Below are positions 1 through 7,458 of a stretch of 29,259 bases of DNA, piece after piece. This stretch comes from a virus. The stretch's first letter is position 1; every line of letters begins with the position of its first letter. The notes under the pieces were generated by a model that was given only the letters and a program-made list of their open reading frames with translations, made no database searches and was not told the origin of the DNA. Location: positions 1 through 29,259 of IMG/VR virus record IMGVR_UViG_3300043411_000159; one strand, given 5' to 3'. The translations under genes and the position numbers were made by a program.

Positions 1-271
1 CCTTCGTCCGCTACGCTCTTTAAGTAGCATCCCATGCAGAATTGCTCCACAGGTTCATAGGCTCGTCTATTACCGCCGAGTTCTGGTTCCCACTCCCATT
101 CTGCCGTACCGCACATCCCGCACTTTGCATTCTCTTCAATTAGGAACGCTAAAGCCTTAGATTGGTCTTCTGCGTCCCAAGATTTGAACTCAGAGTGCGG
201 GATACCAGCTTGTTTGCACCACGTCATCTCTAACCAGAAATGATGGTCATTTCTTAGTCGTTCACGTTGAA
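1..271 (-). CDS. Tail assembly chaperone, -1 frameshift extension (partial)
   Basis: This is the downstream part of the gpG-GT type chaperone, reached by -1 ribosomal slippage on CCCTTTC at 269..275. After the slip the frame reads QRERLRNDHHFWLEMTWC and stays open to the window edge. It matches the usual actinophage GT extension in style, with a charged start, an aromatic HFWLEM segment and a GIPHSEFKSW segment. Two Cys pairs, CGMC and CMGC, about 35 residues apart, look like a zinc-binding knuckle. The fusion product normally helps load the tail tube protein onto the tape measure, which should lie just beyond the left edge. An independent start at the ATG of MTWC is possible, but no Shine-Dalgarno sequence precedes it. 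The frameshift reading is well supported; the 3' end is not in the window. Confidence 0.8.
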
Positions 272-691
272 AGGGATATCAAGACCCCTCGTGCAGATAT
301 TTACTGCCTCTGCGAATAGCTGAGCGCACTCTCCACGGCTCCATGCCGGAGATGACCAGATCTCTTTCCACTCATCAACTGACATATCTGGCTCAGCAAC
401 TACACGCGAAAGAAGCGTAGGAGCAAATTCCTTGATGTTGAACGGCTCACCCTGAGCACGCTGCTCAGTGGTTGGAGGACACTTTGACTGCAAGCGGTCA
501 TACTCAACGTGGCTGATAGCAACAAACTTCAACTCAAGTTCTTGCTCAGAACCATCTTCGTCGTTAATTGTGATGGTTACTGACTTCGATGCAGGCTTCT
601 TGTTACGAAGAATGTTAAACATATTCTTCTTGGAAGCAGCGCTCTGTGCTTGACGAGCCTCTACAGTTTCAGCGTCTGACTTCGCAGTCAT
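254..691 (-). CDS. Tail assembly chaperone, frame-0 product
   Basis: The 145-residue protein has the layout of the short tail assembly chaperone of actinobacterial siphophages. A variable charged N-terminus is followed by a beta-rich segment with ISHVEYDRLQSKCPPTTEQR. Next comes a helical segment with FAPTLLSRVV, then a WSRGECAQLFAEAVN segment near the end. Chaperones of this family bind major tail protein and tape measure during tail assembly in the cytoplasm. The gene follows the second major tail protein gene and a strong hairpin, so the chaperone should be made in smaller amounts than the tail tube protein. The slippery CCCTTTC lies four codons before its stop. The upstream leader is short and carries AGAAGGG before the ATG. 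The identification rests on order, length and motif style. Confidence 0.85.
   Translation of the reverse strand: MTAKSDAETVEARQAQSAASKKNMFNILRNKKPASKSVTITINDEDGSEQELELKFVAISHVEYDRLQSKCPPTTEQRAQGEPFNIKEFAPTLLSRVVAEPDMSVDEWKEIWSSPAWSRGECAQLFAEAVNICTRGLDIPFNVND
269..275 (-). promoter_or_regulatory. Programmed -1 frameshift slippery site
   Basis: On the minus strand the heptamer is C CCT TTC in the frame of the chaperone gene, an exact X XXY YYZ pattern. Slipping back one base opens a frame that continues past the frame-0 stop at 254..256 to the window edge. Tail assembly chaperones of siphophages are known to use this type of slippage. No downstream pseudoknot was modelled. Confidence 0.85.
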
Positions 692-727
692 TTTTTACCC
701 TTCTGTCGGTGGTGTGCATAGCCTACA

Positions 728-764
728 ACAAAGCCCCCGTACTATTGCTAGTAGGGGGCTTTAC
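728..764 (-). terminator. Terminator hairpin after the major tail protein genes
   Basis: The arms 730..738 and 754..762 pair as AAAGCCCCC with GGGGGCTTT, and TAC/GTA pairs extend the stem inward. On the minus strand the stem is followed by GTTGTAGG, a short T-rich stretch. It lies between the second major tail protein and the chaperone gene, so partial read-through would set the ratio of tube protein to chaperone. Confidence 0.8.
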
Positions 765-774
765 TGTGTGTCGT

Positions 775-1257
775 TTATGGAGCAAGCACCGTAGCATTCT
801 CGTTCGGCTCCTGCGGAACTGAACAGGTGACTGAAAAAGTCATCACGGTATTGTTCGACATATTCTGCATTGTTCGTGATGTTACGACAACTGGCCAAGT
901 CTCAACAACATCGCCTGTTTCTGGAATTCCGTCAGTTCCTGTCCCGCCAAATCGCGAGATAACAAAGAATCCGTCAGTTCCACGAGGGAGGGTATCCCAA
1001 GCGTCATCGCCAACACTATCGCGGTAGAAGTCAGCAGTAAACGACGCCTGGTTCGTGCCACTGATGTTCGTCTCAAACAACGTGTCGAACGCTGGTGTCG
1101 GAACCGTGTTTCCCTGGCTAGCTGCATTCAGTGAAATCAAATATGGAGTAAGATTAACTCCTGCAGCAATTTCATCTTCAGCAGGGACCAAAGTTAGGTC
1201 AGCAAGGGTTGTAAGAAAACCAACCCAAGTATTCTCATTTGGAATCAAACGTGCCAT
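775..1257 (-). CDS. Major tail protein, second copy
   Basis: This 160-residue tail tube protein is a close paralogue of the gene just upstream of it. The two share the first 14 residues, a 41-residue block from LISLNAASQG to ADFYRD, and a 28-residue block beginning WPVVVTSRTMQ, all without change. They differ mainly at residues 15 to 40 and 80 to 118. Shine-Dalgarno AAGGGG lies seven bases before the ATG. Tail tube proteins polymerise as rings around the tape measure. This identification comes from length, position just before the chaperone, and a strong terminator directly after the gene. Two tube-like proteins may form a mixed tube, or one may be a terminal ring or a decorated variant. Confidence 0.8.
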   Translation of the reverse strand: MARLIPNENTWVGFLTTLADLTLVPAEDEIAAGVNLTPYLISLNAASQGNTVPTPAFDTLFETNISGTNQASFTADFYRDSVGDDAWDTLPRGTDGFFVISRFGGTGTDGIPETGDVVETWPVVVTSRTMQNMSNNTVMTFSVTCSVPQEPNENATVLAP

Positions 1258-1268
1258 GTCAGTTCCCC

Positions 1269-1754
1269 TTATGCCGCGACAGTAGCGTTTTCATTCGGCT
1301 CCTTGGGAACCGAACACGTAACGGAGAATGTCATAACGGTATTGTTCGACATATTCTGCATGGTGCGCGATGTGACAACAACTGGCCAAACCTCTACAAC
1401 ATCTGCAGCCTGTGGCTTATTAGCAGTACCGCCGCCGCCAAAGCGCGAGATGATAAAGAATCCGCTCGTTCCACGTGGCAACGTGGTCCATGCAGTATCA
1501 GCTGAATCATCACGGTAGAAGTCAGCGGTAAACGACGCTTGGTTAGTACCACTAATGTTCGTTTCGAACAACGTGTCAAATGCAGGAGTCGGCACAGTAT
1601 TACCCTGGCTCGCTGCGTTCAGAGAAATCAAGAACGACGTTAGGTTGGTAGCCGCAGTACATTCAGCTGCAGTAGGAACCAGCGTGGTAGCCCCGTTGGT
1701 AAGGGTAGTTTTAAACCCAACCCACGTATTCTCATTTGGAATAAGTCTCGCCAT
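1269..1754 (-). CDS. Major tail protein, first copy
   Basis: The 161-residue protein is the first of two tandem tail tube proteins. Its start ATG overlaps the stop of the upstream gene (TAATG), and GAGGAA lies five bases before it. Long stretches are identical in amino acids to the next gene, yet the DNA differs at many silent positions. The duplication is therefore not recent, or the two copies are held apart at the DNA level while the proteins are conserved. Family known role: polymerises into the hollow tail tube. Alternative reading: a tail tube protein plus a tail terminator-like or ornamental variant. Confidence 0.8.
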   Translation of the reverse strand: MARLIPNENTWVGFKTTLTNGATTLVPTAAECTAATNLTSFLISLNAASQGNTVPTPAFDTLFETNISGTNQASFTADFYRDDSADTAWTTLPRGTSGFFIISRFGGGGTANKPQAADVVEVWPVVVTSRTMQNMSNNTVMTFSVTCSVPKEPNENATVAA

Positions 1755-1945
1755 TACAGTTCCTCACTCGTGCTGGCTTCTGTCTCTTCAACAATAACTG
1801 GCTCCGCCACTATAGATTGAGAGACTTCTTCTTCAATTTGCTTGCCATTTTGTACCCAGCCACGACGCTCCCAGACTGACAGCGACTCAGGAAGAATCTG
1901 TGATTCTCCCAACTTTGGATGGGTAATGCTAATCTTACGTTCCAT
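1754..1945 (-). CDS. Small acidic protein before the major tail genes
   Basis: The 63-residue protein begins MERKISITHPKLGESQILPESLSVWERRGW, a small beta-like domain. It ends in an acidic tail rich in Glu, Val and Ser. Start and stop are both shared with neighbours through TAATG junctions, which strongly supports it as a real gene translated by coupling. Its N-terminal half resembles the small phage head or tail proteins with a GW turn, of the sort also seen in the gene at 12089..12325, which ends differently. No function can be named from the sequence; position between tail terminator and tube genes suggests a tail assembly role. Confidence 0.7.
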   Translation of the reverse strand: MERKISITHPKLGESQILPESLSVWERRGWVQNGKQIEEEVSQSIVAEPVIVEETEASTSEEL

Positions 1946-2403
1946 TACATAGGCTCCTTGCTAAGCCATACTGAGTAGCTATCCGTCTGACCAAAAAACG
2001 GTGGCTCTGTAGTATCGGCGCGTTGAATAGATCCAATCGACTCAATCTTAACCTGTTGAATCTTGTAATCGTACTCACCCAGAGTAATAACACTATTCCG
2101 CATACTAACGAACTTATAACGAATTGCATCAGCGATAAACTCTGTTTGTTCTGGAGCAACACCAAAGGCAGACACCATGTATGGCAGTTGCCAGTCCTGT
2201 AGATTTCCTCCAATTGGACCAGTATGTCCGCCAGAAGCTCCTGGATTAACAACTGCATATGGGCGAAAAGAAGATAGATCCTTGTTTGGCTGGTCACTCC
2301 ATCCCGCACTATGAGGAGCTTGCGCCAAGCCAACATCATCAATATGCTCTGTAGTCTTTAGAGTATCTACGATGTAGCCAGATAGTTCTCTGCGCGTTAT
2401 CAC
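1945..2403 (-). CDS. Tail terminator-like protein
   Basis: The 152-residue protein starts with GTG in a GTGA overlap with the upstream gene. A helical N-terminus (ITRRELSGYIVDTLK) is followed by a beta-rich core with WQLPYMVSAFGVAPEQTEFIADAIRYKF and a C-terminal strand YSVWLSKEPM. That pattern, together with the position directly after an HK97 gp10-like gene and before the tube proteins, fits the tail terminator or tail completion protein that caps the tube and joins it to the head. Sequence families for this role diverge strongly, so the assignment is mainly from synteny. Confidence 0.65.
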   Translation of the reverse strand: MITRRELSGYIVDTLKTTEHIDDVGLAQAPHSAGWSDQPNKDLSSFRPYAVVNPGASGGHTGPIGGNLQDWQLPYMVSAFGVAPEQTEFIADAIRYKFVSMRNSVITLGEYDYKIQQVKIESIGSIQRADTTEPPFFGQTDSYSVWLSKEPM

Positions 2404-2876
2404 GCTTTACCCACAATCTTCATGGCCCCTTGCTTAGCTAGCTCTGGAGCCATATTGCCAACAACTTGTCTTAGCGCTGGCCTCATGTAAGGCTGCGCTT
2501 TGATACCAGGATGAGTAACTTTCTTAGTGTATACGACTTTTCCACCTTGTGTGGTGAAGCGCAGGTACTTACCCTTCTTTGGTCTGATCTCGTATGTACC
2601 AGTAGGGAATTCGCCGCGAGATCCAGTACCGAACTCAAGAAACGGACCATAGAAGACGTTTGGTCCAATAACAGCTCTAGTTGAACTGGTATACCTAATT
2701 CCGATGCTATTACGCAACTTTCCAGTCTTTACAGGAGCAATAGACTGAGCTACTGACTGAATCTGCGTCGCTGCGTCTTTGATGATAATTTCAGCAGCAG
2801 TATTGATATCGCTATTAGCTGCCTTAGACAAACGCAATGCCAGCGATTTTAGGTCAGCCGACGCTGCATACGTCAT
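2400..2876 (-). CDS. HK97 gp10-like head-tail / tail component
   Basis: The 158-residue protein has the recognisable core of the HK97 gp10 family. A helix ending in AAEIIIKDAATQIQSVAQ is followed by SIAPVKTGKLRNSIGIRY, then VIGPNVFYGPFLEFGTG and a C-terminal HPGIKAQPYMRPALRQ. The APVKTGKLRNSI, YGPFLEFGTG and PGIKAQPYMRPA segments are the hallmark motifs of this family. These proteins act at the neck or the tail end near the head and are found between head closure and tail terminator genes, as here. The start overlaps the previous stop (TAATG). No anomalies. Confidence 0.9.
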   Translation of the reverse strand: MTYAASADLKSLALRLSKAANSDINTAAEIIIKDAATQIQSVAQSIAPVKTGKLRNSIGIRYTSSTRAVIGPNVFYGPFLEFGTGSRGEFPTGTYEIRPKKGKYLRFTTQGGKVVYTKKVTHPGIKAQPYMRPALRQVVGNMAPELAKQGAMKIVGKA

Positions 2877-3304
2877 TATTCTTCCCAGTTGGCGTTATTA
2901 GTAAATGCAGTGATCTGCATACGACGCACTGCCCTCATCAATCCGCCGCCATCTGTAGATAGCACTCGCCACACAGTAGTTTCATTTTCCAGATCAATAG
3001 GCATATCACTAATAACCACTACGCTATCTACTGGAATGTAAGCAGAGTCGTATGGAATAGAACAGTACGTGGTCTTTGTGGCGATAACATTGTCGCCAAC
3101 TATTAGCTGCCCGCTGCCCTCGATAGAGTAAATACGGGCTTTCCCGCTGTACAGTTCCTCAGAATAACTAGAGGTAACCGTTCCGGTAGTCTCATTAAAT
3201 GAAATTCCAGAGCTAGCGTAGATAGTCACGGTACATGACATATGGGCTTCCGCGCGAGCACGAACGTACTGCTTCGCTCTGTTAGAAATAGTCGGATAAC
3301 CCAT
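2876..3304 (-). CDS. Head closure / stopper-like protein
   Basis: The 142-residue protein begins with a short basic helix (ISNRAKQYVRARAEAHM) followed by a beta-rich domain (CTVTIYASSG, EELYSGKARIYSI, TTYCSIPYDSAYIPVDSVVVI). It ends with a strand around RRMQITAFTN. This arrangement is typical of the small head-tail stopper proteins of actinophages, often listed as DUF6093-like. Its place between connector and gp10-like genes agrees. No good Shine-Dalgarno is visible before the ATG, so translation may depend on coupling to the upstream gene. Function is inferred from fold style and order. Confidence 0.65.
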   Translation of the reverse strand: MGYPTISNRAKQYVRARAEAHMSCTVTIYASSGISFNETTGTVTSSYSEELYSGKARIYSIEGSGQLIVGDNVIATKTTYCSIPYDSAYIPVDSVVVISDMPIDLENETTVWRVLSTDGGGLMRAVRRMQITAFTNNANWEE

Positions 3305-3316
3305 ATCTATATAGTC

Positions 3317-3526
3317 TCAGACTGCGCTTTCCATCAATACCTCGTAACCAATACAGTCAAGGATCTCCTTAAGCGCATCTGCTGGAGACTCCTCATTTAC
3401 ACAATGAGAAGCGGCGTACATAACGGCGCTATGAATATCGTTCTTTGACAACTTTGGCACTTGGATATTCTCAAATGCCTGGTAGTCAATATCTGATGGA
3501 GATACCCTAGGTGGTCGCTTAGCCAT
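3317..3526 (-). CDS. Small protein between connector and stopper genes
   Basis: The 69-residue protein starts MAKRPPRVSPSDIDYQAF and has a helical C-terminal half (KNDIHSAVMYAASHC, ADALKEILDCIGYEV). It sits nine bases after the connector stop and twelve bases before the next start, and it has no overlapping rival gene. Small helical proteins are common at this point in actinophage genomes, but I do not recognise a named family. No strong ribosome binding site is present. A neck accessory role is only a guess from the neighbours. Confidence 0.6.
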   Translation of the reverse strand: MAKRPPRVSPSDIDYQAFENIQVPKLSKNDIHSAVMYAASHCVNEESPADALKEILDCIGYEVLMESAV

Positions 3527-3535
3527 GCGAGGAGA

Positions 3536-4006
3536 TTACCAGATTTCTGTCTCTGGATACTCTGGAGCCGTTCGTCCACCGAACTCTTGTTGTCCGCCTC
3601 TACGGTTATCGTTGAATCCCATTCCAAAGCTCAATGGCTTGATAGTGGTGTCGTACTCATCACCAACAAGAATTCCACCAGCATCAGGACCAACAGCTTC
3701 CCCTGAAGCCTTGTACATATCGCGCAATGACTGAGCGAGGTCGTTGTACTTTTGCTGAAGCTGCTCGCCCGATACAGATACCCCATCCGCAGAATACGAG
3801 ACTTCCCTAGCAAATCGCCCAGCAATGGTCTCTGCTGCAACAGATGCTACATAAATGGTAGACATGGTGTAGTCGTACCAAGTATCAAGTAGGAACGTAA
3901 TCTCTTCATCAGAGAGAAGCTGCTCGTCCTCGTTGGTGTCTTGGCAGTAAAAGCGAACAGCATCAATATTGCTATCACTAGGATTACCAGTATACGAAAA
4001 AGTCAC
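3536..4006 (-). CDS. Head-tail connector protein (gp6/gp15-like adaptor)
   Basis: The 156-residue protein begins MTFSYTGNPSDSNIDAVRFYCQDT. Several long helices follow, including LLSDEEITFLLDTWYD, the alanine-rich STIYVASVAAETIAGRFA and a QLQQKYNDLAQSLRDMYKA helix. Four or five helices with an N-terminal NPSDSNIDAVRFYCQD box are the signature of the adaptor that docks below the portal ring. It starts with GTG in a GTGA overlap with the holin-like gene, with GGAAAGAG just upstream. Its location after the lysis cassette rather than after the capsid gene is unusual. Confidence 0.8.
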   Translation of the reverse strand: MTFSYTGNPSDSNIDAVRFYCQDTNEDEQLLSDEEITFLLDTWYDYTMSTIYVASVAAETIAGRFAREVSYSADGVSVSGEQLQQKYNDLAQSLRDMYKASGEAVGPDAGGILVGDEYDTTIKPLSFGMGFNDNRRGGQQEFGGRTAPEYPETEIW

Positions 4007-4257
4007 TGCTCTTTCCCAACACCATACGCATTAGTCAGGGGAGTAGCGAACAGTAGCGAGACAGAACCGATTGCTGCTACAACAGCGCCATCAACCGAGT
4101 TAGTTAGCGTGTACTCCCAGTCAAGTCCGCTAATGCCGCTATTTACCAGAATTGCCTGGAAAACCAATCCAATAATCGTACCAAACAAAATGGCGATGAA
4201 GTGGCGCACAGGAGCGGGAACATTAGTGACGATCCAATTGCTGATTTGAGTAATCAT
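4003..4257 (-). CDS. Holin-like membrane protein
   Basis: The 84-residue protein has two predicted membrane segments, about residues 18 to 38 (RHFIAILFGTIIGLVFQAIL) and 55 to 73 (VDGAVVAAIGSVSLLFATP). A short polar turn with DWEY lies between them, and the protein ends in a short charged tail. A two-pass small protein next to an endolysin is the usual form of a phage holin, which opens the inner membrane at the end of infection. A strong Shine-Dalgarno AGGAGG lies five bases before the ATG. The partner gene 4287..4598 may be a second holin or an antiholin. Confidence 0.7.
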   Translation of the reverse strand: MITQISNWIVTNVPAPVRHFIAILFGTIIGLVFQAILVNSGISGLDWEYTLTNSVDGAVVAAIGSVSLLFATPLTNAYGVGKEQ

Positions 4258-4286
4258 GGCAACCTCCTATTACATAATACGAGAAG

Positions 4287-4598
4287 CTAGAAGTCACGCC
4301 CATGGTGGCGTTGACTGTTACGTTCGTACTCAGCACCCTCTAGCAGTGAAGTGCGGTGCTCTAGCTCACTCACTTCTTCTTCAATTTTGCTAAGCGGTGG
4401 GCCGATTTCATCTTTGATAATCGAAGTGATTACCTTTCTCTGTCGAGATTCAATCAGCGCATACACACCAACGATAGCTATGATTCCAGCAGCAAGCTTG
4501 CCCAAATCCTCATATACGCCAATCCACTCAGGGGTTGAATAAGCGATAAATTGCGAAGCAATCTGCGAGTTAACTGCGAAGAAAAGTAGGAAGGCCAC
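4287..4598 (-). CDS. Membrane protein with coiled-coil tail, lysis cassette
   Basis: The 103-residue protein starts with GTG overlapping the endolysin stop (TAGTGG), with GGTGAG upstream. It has a short hydrophobic start and a clear membrane segment at about residues 33 to 50 (LGKLAAGIIAIVGVYALI). A charged helical region then follows with SKIEEEVSELEHRTSLLEG, a likely coiled coil. Proteins of this form stand next to holins in many actinophages and are thought to modulate lysis timing. The sequence alone cannot tell holin from antiholin. Confidence 0.6.
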   Translation of the reverse strand: MAFLLFFAVNSQIASQFIAYSTPEWIGVYEDLGKLAAGIIAIVGVYALIESRQRKVITSIIKDEIGPPLSKIEEEVSELEHRTSLLEGAEYERNSQRHHGRDF

Positions 4599-5623
4599 TA
4601 TCTCACCACCCTGAACTTATTGGCCTTGCCGAGCTTCTTTAGGCTCCAGTAACCAGGAATACCGTCAGCTGCTCTACCTCTAAGACCAATACTACGCTGA
4701 TATTTAGCGTACCTCTTACGGAATACTGGCCCACAAGCATTTGTCTTGGAACTCAGACCAAGGGCTTTGCGCGCGTATCGCAAGTTAGCAGTAGAGCCAT
4801 TACGGCGACAAGCTGTAGCTGCCTTAGAAGCGTCAATGACTGGCTTCGGAGCAGGAGCAGGTTGAGGAGTAGGCGCAGTAAGCTTTGGAGCAGGATTTGG
4901 GTTACGACCAAACGCAGCAGGGAGATATGCATCTGTCCAGAATGAAGGACTCATTCCCCACTTTTGTTTGAACAGTGACAGCTTTACCCTGCTGATACGT
5001 CCGCGACTGATAATGTCATTGCTATATACAGTTCCGTCACCAGCACTGAGAACTACGTGTCCCCAAACACCAGTATCGGGTCCAATAAAGTATATGATTG
5101 CGCCAGCTGGGATAGAAGCCGCATTTTTCGCGGAATGACGAAGTTTCGCAGGAACAGCACGACCGCCTACCTTTGCGCTGGCGTATCCGTAGCCACCGAA
5201 ACCGTAGTACCAACTGATGCTGTGTGCACAGAGCGCGAAGTAGTTCTTGTCTGGGTGAGATACCTGACCCGCTGCATAGACTACTGCCTGCGCGGGACTC
5301 CAAGGAGTGTTGGTAATCTCTTTCGCGAATTGAATATTTGCCGCACCAAAGCCATCAATCGGAGCTTCATACTGCTGAGGATCTGGCGGTGGAGCTTCAG
5401 CATTAGGGGGAGCAATACCGTTATCTGGAATAGTACCTGGCTTAAGTGCAACTGCGTCTTTTGCTGGGGTAATAGGCACAGTAGCTGGGTCAACAGTAAC
5501 CGTTGGGATAGGAGTAGGCTCAGGCTCAGGATTGCTCCTGTTTCCTATAACAACTGCTATACCAGCAACTAAAGCAATACCAACAATAAGAGCGGTAAGC
5601 CAACGCCAATCAATCTTTTTCAC
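4598..5623 (-). CDS. Endolysin with N-terminal membrane anchor, NlpC/P60- or CHAP-like domain and peptidoglycan-binding domain
   Basis: The 341-residue enzyme cleaves cell wall peptidoglycan at the end of infection. Start chosen: GTG at 5623, with AAAGGAG five bases upstream, giving MKKIDWRWLT; a GTG six codons earlier has no such site. Residues 7 to 27 form one Ala/Gly/Val-rich membrane segment suited to a signal anchor, followed by a Pro-rich linker (31 to 83). A papain-like amidase or peptidase domain spans about 90 to 225, with likely catalytic Cys132 in LCAHSISWYYG, His189 in GHVVLS and Asn202 in YSND. A second Pro-rich linker leads to a C-terminal peptidoglycan-binding domain (about 270 to 341, with RYAKYQRSIGLRGRAADGIPGYWSLKKL). 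The cassette order is endolysin, then two holin-like genes. Confidence 0.85.
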   Translation of the reverse strand: MKKIDWRWLTALIVGIALVAGIAVVIGNRSNPEPEPTPIPTVTVDPATVPITPAKDAVALKPGTIPDNGIAPPNAEAPPPDPQQYEAPIDGFGAANIQFAKEITNTPWSPAQAVVYAAGQVSHPDKNYFALCAHSISWYYGFGGYGYASAKVGGRAVPAKLRHSAKNAASIPAGAIIYFIGPDTGVWGHVVLSAGDGTVYSNDIISRGRISRVKLSLFKQKWGMSPSFWTDAYLPAAFGRNPNPAPKLTAPTPQPAPAPKPVIDASKAATACRRNGSTANLRYARKALGLSSKTNACGPVFRKRYAKYQRSIGLRGRAADGIPGYWSLKKLGKANKFRVVR

Positions 5624-5666
5624 TTGATCTCCTTTAGTCACTGTTTCAGTGTAAGGGAGCCGTCGA

Positions 5667-6437
5667 TTAAGCGCCCTTTTTGATTCCAGTGGCTACATTG
5701 TTGTCGTCCCAGACGTTGCCTTGTTCCACAGCGAATGGCGTCTGGGTTGCATTCCTAATGATCGCACACCCAACATTTCGCTGATTCCGGCCAAATCGGT
5801 TATTTTGGACAACAATTCCGGTCTTAGGAGCACCATTAGACCCAAAGTTGATAGAGCATCCGCCATTATCAAGGTAGTTATCAGCGATAACCAAGTCCTT
5901 AACTACACCGGCATCCTGAGTAACCATAATTGCTGCGTTGTTGGCTCCAGTGAGTGAATTGCGCTCAATACGCACTCCAGTACCAGCTTGAAGCTGAATG
6001 CAGTCATTATGCGTAGGGCCACCATCTGAATGACCAGTTGGCCAAACTTTAAGGTCGTGAATGTAAGAATCTTGTACGTTTACTCCAGAACCATAGATCA
6101 TAATTCCGTCAACGGTTCCAGAGATATTCAAGCGACGCAGGATACCTGGCTGGTTGACGTTAATGGCGTTTTGCTTGGAGTTAGGAAACTCTGGCGAGAT
6201 CGTTACGTCTTCCACCAAGTAGTTAGTTCCTCCACCAACGATGGACAAACATGCGTTCCCGGTTGCTGCCGACCCACCACGAATAATAGAGCGGCGAATA
6301 ACGACATTCGCTGCCTTGATAACGACATAACCGTGGATATCAAGGCCATCAATCAGAGTATTTGGAGTGGTGATAGTAAGGTCACCGTAATGGCTAGTAA
6401 GAGCAATATAGCCAGTGTTATTGGAGTTTGGAGTCAT
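5667..6437 (-). CDS. Right-handed beta-helix protein, likely tail spike or host-recognition protein
   Basis: The 256-residue protein is built of short beta strands with regularly spaced hydrophobic and Asn/Gly positions. Examples are TLIDGLDIHGYVVIKAANVV, IRRSIIRGG, YLVEDVTISPEF, ILRRLNISGTVDGIMIYG, VRIERNSLTGANNAAIMV and LVIADNYLDNGG. This is the pattern of a right-handed parallel beta-helix, common in phage spikes and polysaccharide-degrading enzymes. A polar loop, GHSDGGPTHND, could be an active or metal site, but I cannot name catalytic residues. It lacks a secretion signal. No good ribosome site precedes the ATG. It sits between other fibre-type genes and the endolysin. Confidence 0.75.
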   Translation of the reverse strand: MTPNSNNTGYIALTSHYGDLTITTPNTLIDGLDIHGYVVIKAANVVIRRSIIRGGSAATGNACLSIVGGGTNYLVEDVTISPEFPNSKQNAINVNQPGILRRLNISGTVDGIMIYGSGVNVQDSYIHDLKVWPTGHSDGGPTHNDCIQLQAGTGVRIERNSLTGANNAAIMVTQDAGVVKDLVIADNYLDNGGCSINFGSNGAPKTGIVVQNNRFGRNQRNVGCAIIRNATQTPFAVEQGNVWDDNNVATGIKKGA

Positions 6438-6463
6438 ATCTGTATGCTACAGGAAATCCGTAG

Positions 6464-6661
6464 CTATTCCAGCCTCTTAGAGACCTTAGCAATTGCCGCC
6501 TCAATGTCAGAGACCTGCTTTTCAAGAGCAGAAACGTCCATGGAACTATTGATGGCTAGATTACCTTCAATCTGAACCTCAACTGTAAGTTTCTGGGCTT
6601 CCCATTCAGCAAGCTGCTTACGGATGATTACCTGCTTCTGTTCGTCACTTAGATAAGACAT
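6464..6661 (-). CDS. Small coiled-coil protein
   Basis: The 65-residue protein starts MSYLSDEQKQVIIRKQ and ends in DVSALEKQVSDIEAAIAKVSKRLE, a likely coiled coil with heptad spacing. Its centre (LTVEVQIEGNLAINSS) is beta-like. The reading frame also allows a GTG start at 6718, but those added residues look random, so the internal ATG is preferred; neither has a clear Shine-Dalgarno. Coiled-coil proteins of this size between tail fibre genes are often fibre chaperones or trimerisation aids. That role is only inferred. Confidence 0.55.
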   Translation of the reverse strand: MSYLSDEQKQVIIRKQLAEWEAQKLTVEVQIEGNLAINSSMDVSALEKQVSDIEAAIAKVSKRLE

Positions 6662-6747
6662 AGAAAGAAAATAGCATATTCCGTTGCTAATCGGAGGTCT
6701 GCAGATAGTGCGTTTCACTTGCTAGCCGCAGTTATTTGAAGACAACA

Positions 6748-7458
6748 TCATGGAGTCCCCCATTTGTTTCTTAGATAGTTTTCGGCCATATCAATTTGGG
6801 TAGAATTGAGTGCAGATGGGTACACAAGGATCTCGGCTATGTCGCCGTTCCACGGATTGCTAGGAGTTGTATTTACTGCTCCGATAGCAACATATGTCTC
6901 TAAACCATTTGATCCTGGTGATCCACTAATTACCTGCGTCTTATTCAGGCGGGCGTAGGATGCCGCGCCGTTAAGAACGGTCGTAGTCATCATTACACCT
7001 GCACCAGATGTGCCGCCAAATAGTTGCGATGATCCTCCGTAGATCGACCACGCATCTTGGTTAGTAGCGTGATACAGGGGTCGCGTGGCTGAGCTCTTTG
7101 AACCAAATACGTTGTAGCCCTGTGTCCGGTCATACCCAGACAGCACTGCGACATAGCAAATTGTTAATGGTTGAGCGACAGACGAAATACCAGTAGCTGC
7201 GAGGAACTGGCCGACAGTTCCAGACGTATGCACGAAACTCAACACGTTGAGTCCGTTAAGCGTGGCAGCGCCCGTGGTAGGTTTGTTTGCACCAGTCGCT
7301 TGCACGAACGCAGTGGAACTGATCTTGTCCGTCCACTGCGACACTGCGCCGCCAGACGAAGTGATCGTGGATGTGTCCGAGGCGTCCAACCAATACGTCA
7401 TAGGAGCAACATCGAGTGGCCCCCACTGATGCCCAGAAGCGACTACGCCAGGAATCAC
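6748..7458 (-). CDS. LamG/concanavalin-like jellyroll protein, likely tail adhesin
   Basis: The roughly 236-residue protein contains a LamG-type lectin-like jellyroll. The markers are MTYWLDASDTSTI near the start, then AVSQWTDKISSTAFVQATG, LNGLNVLSFVHT, PLTICYVAVLSG, and GDIAEILVYPSALNSTQIDMAENYLRNKWG at the end. Such domains bind sugars and are common in phage tail fibres and viral surface proteins. The start is uncertain. GTG at 7458 overlaps the previous stop as GTGA, the junction style used by several neighbours, while an ATG at 7488 would add ten residues and overlap the fibre gene by 34 bases. Neither has a clear ribosome site. Confidence 0.75.
   Translation of the reverse strand: MIPGVVASGHQWGPLDVAPMTYWLDASDTSTITSSGGAVSQWTDKISSTAFVQATGANKPTTGAATLNGLNVLSFVHTSGTVGQFLAATGISSVAQPLTICYVAVLSGYDRTQGYNVFGSKSSATRPLYHATNQDAWSIYGGSSQLFGGTSGAGVMMTTTVLNGAASYARLNKTQVISGSPGSNGLETYVAIGAVNTTPSNPWNGDIAEILVYPSALNSTQIDMAENYLRNKWGTP

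Noticed and set aside
5057-5572. Plus-strand open frame of 171 codons opposite the endolysin
   Set aside because: No domain, ribosome site or conserved motif; opposite a clear enzyme, so treated as a shadow.
6030-6575. Plus-strand open frame of 181 codons opposite the beta-helix gene
   Set aside because: No recognisable motif; spans two opposite genes and the gap between them.
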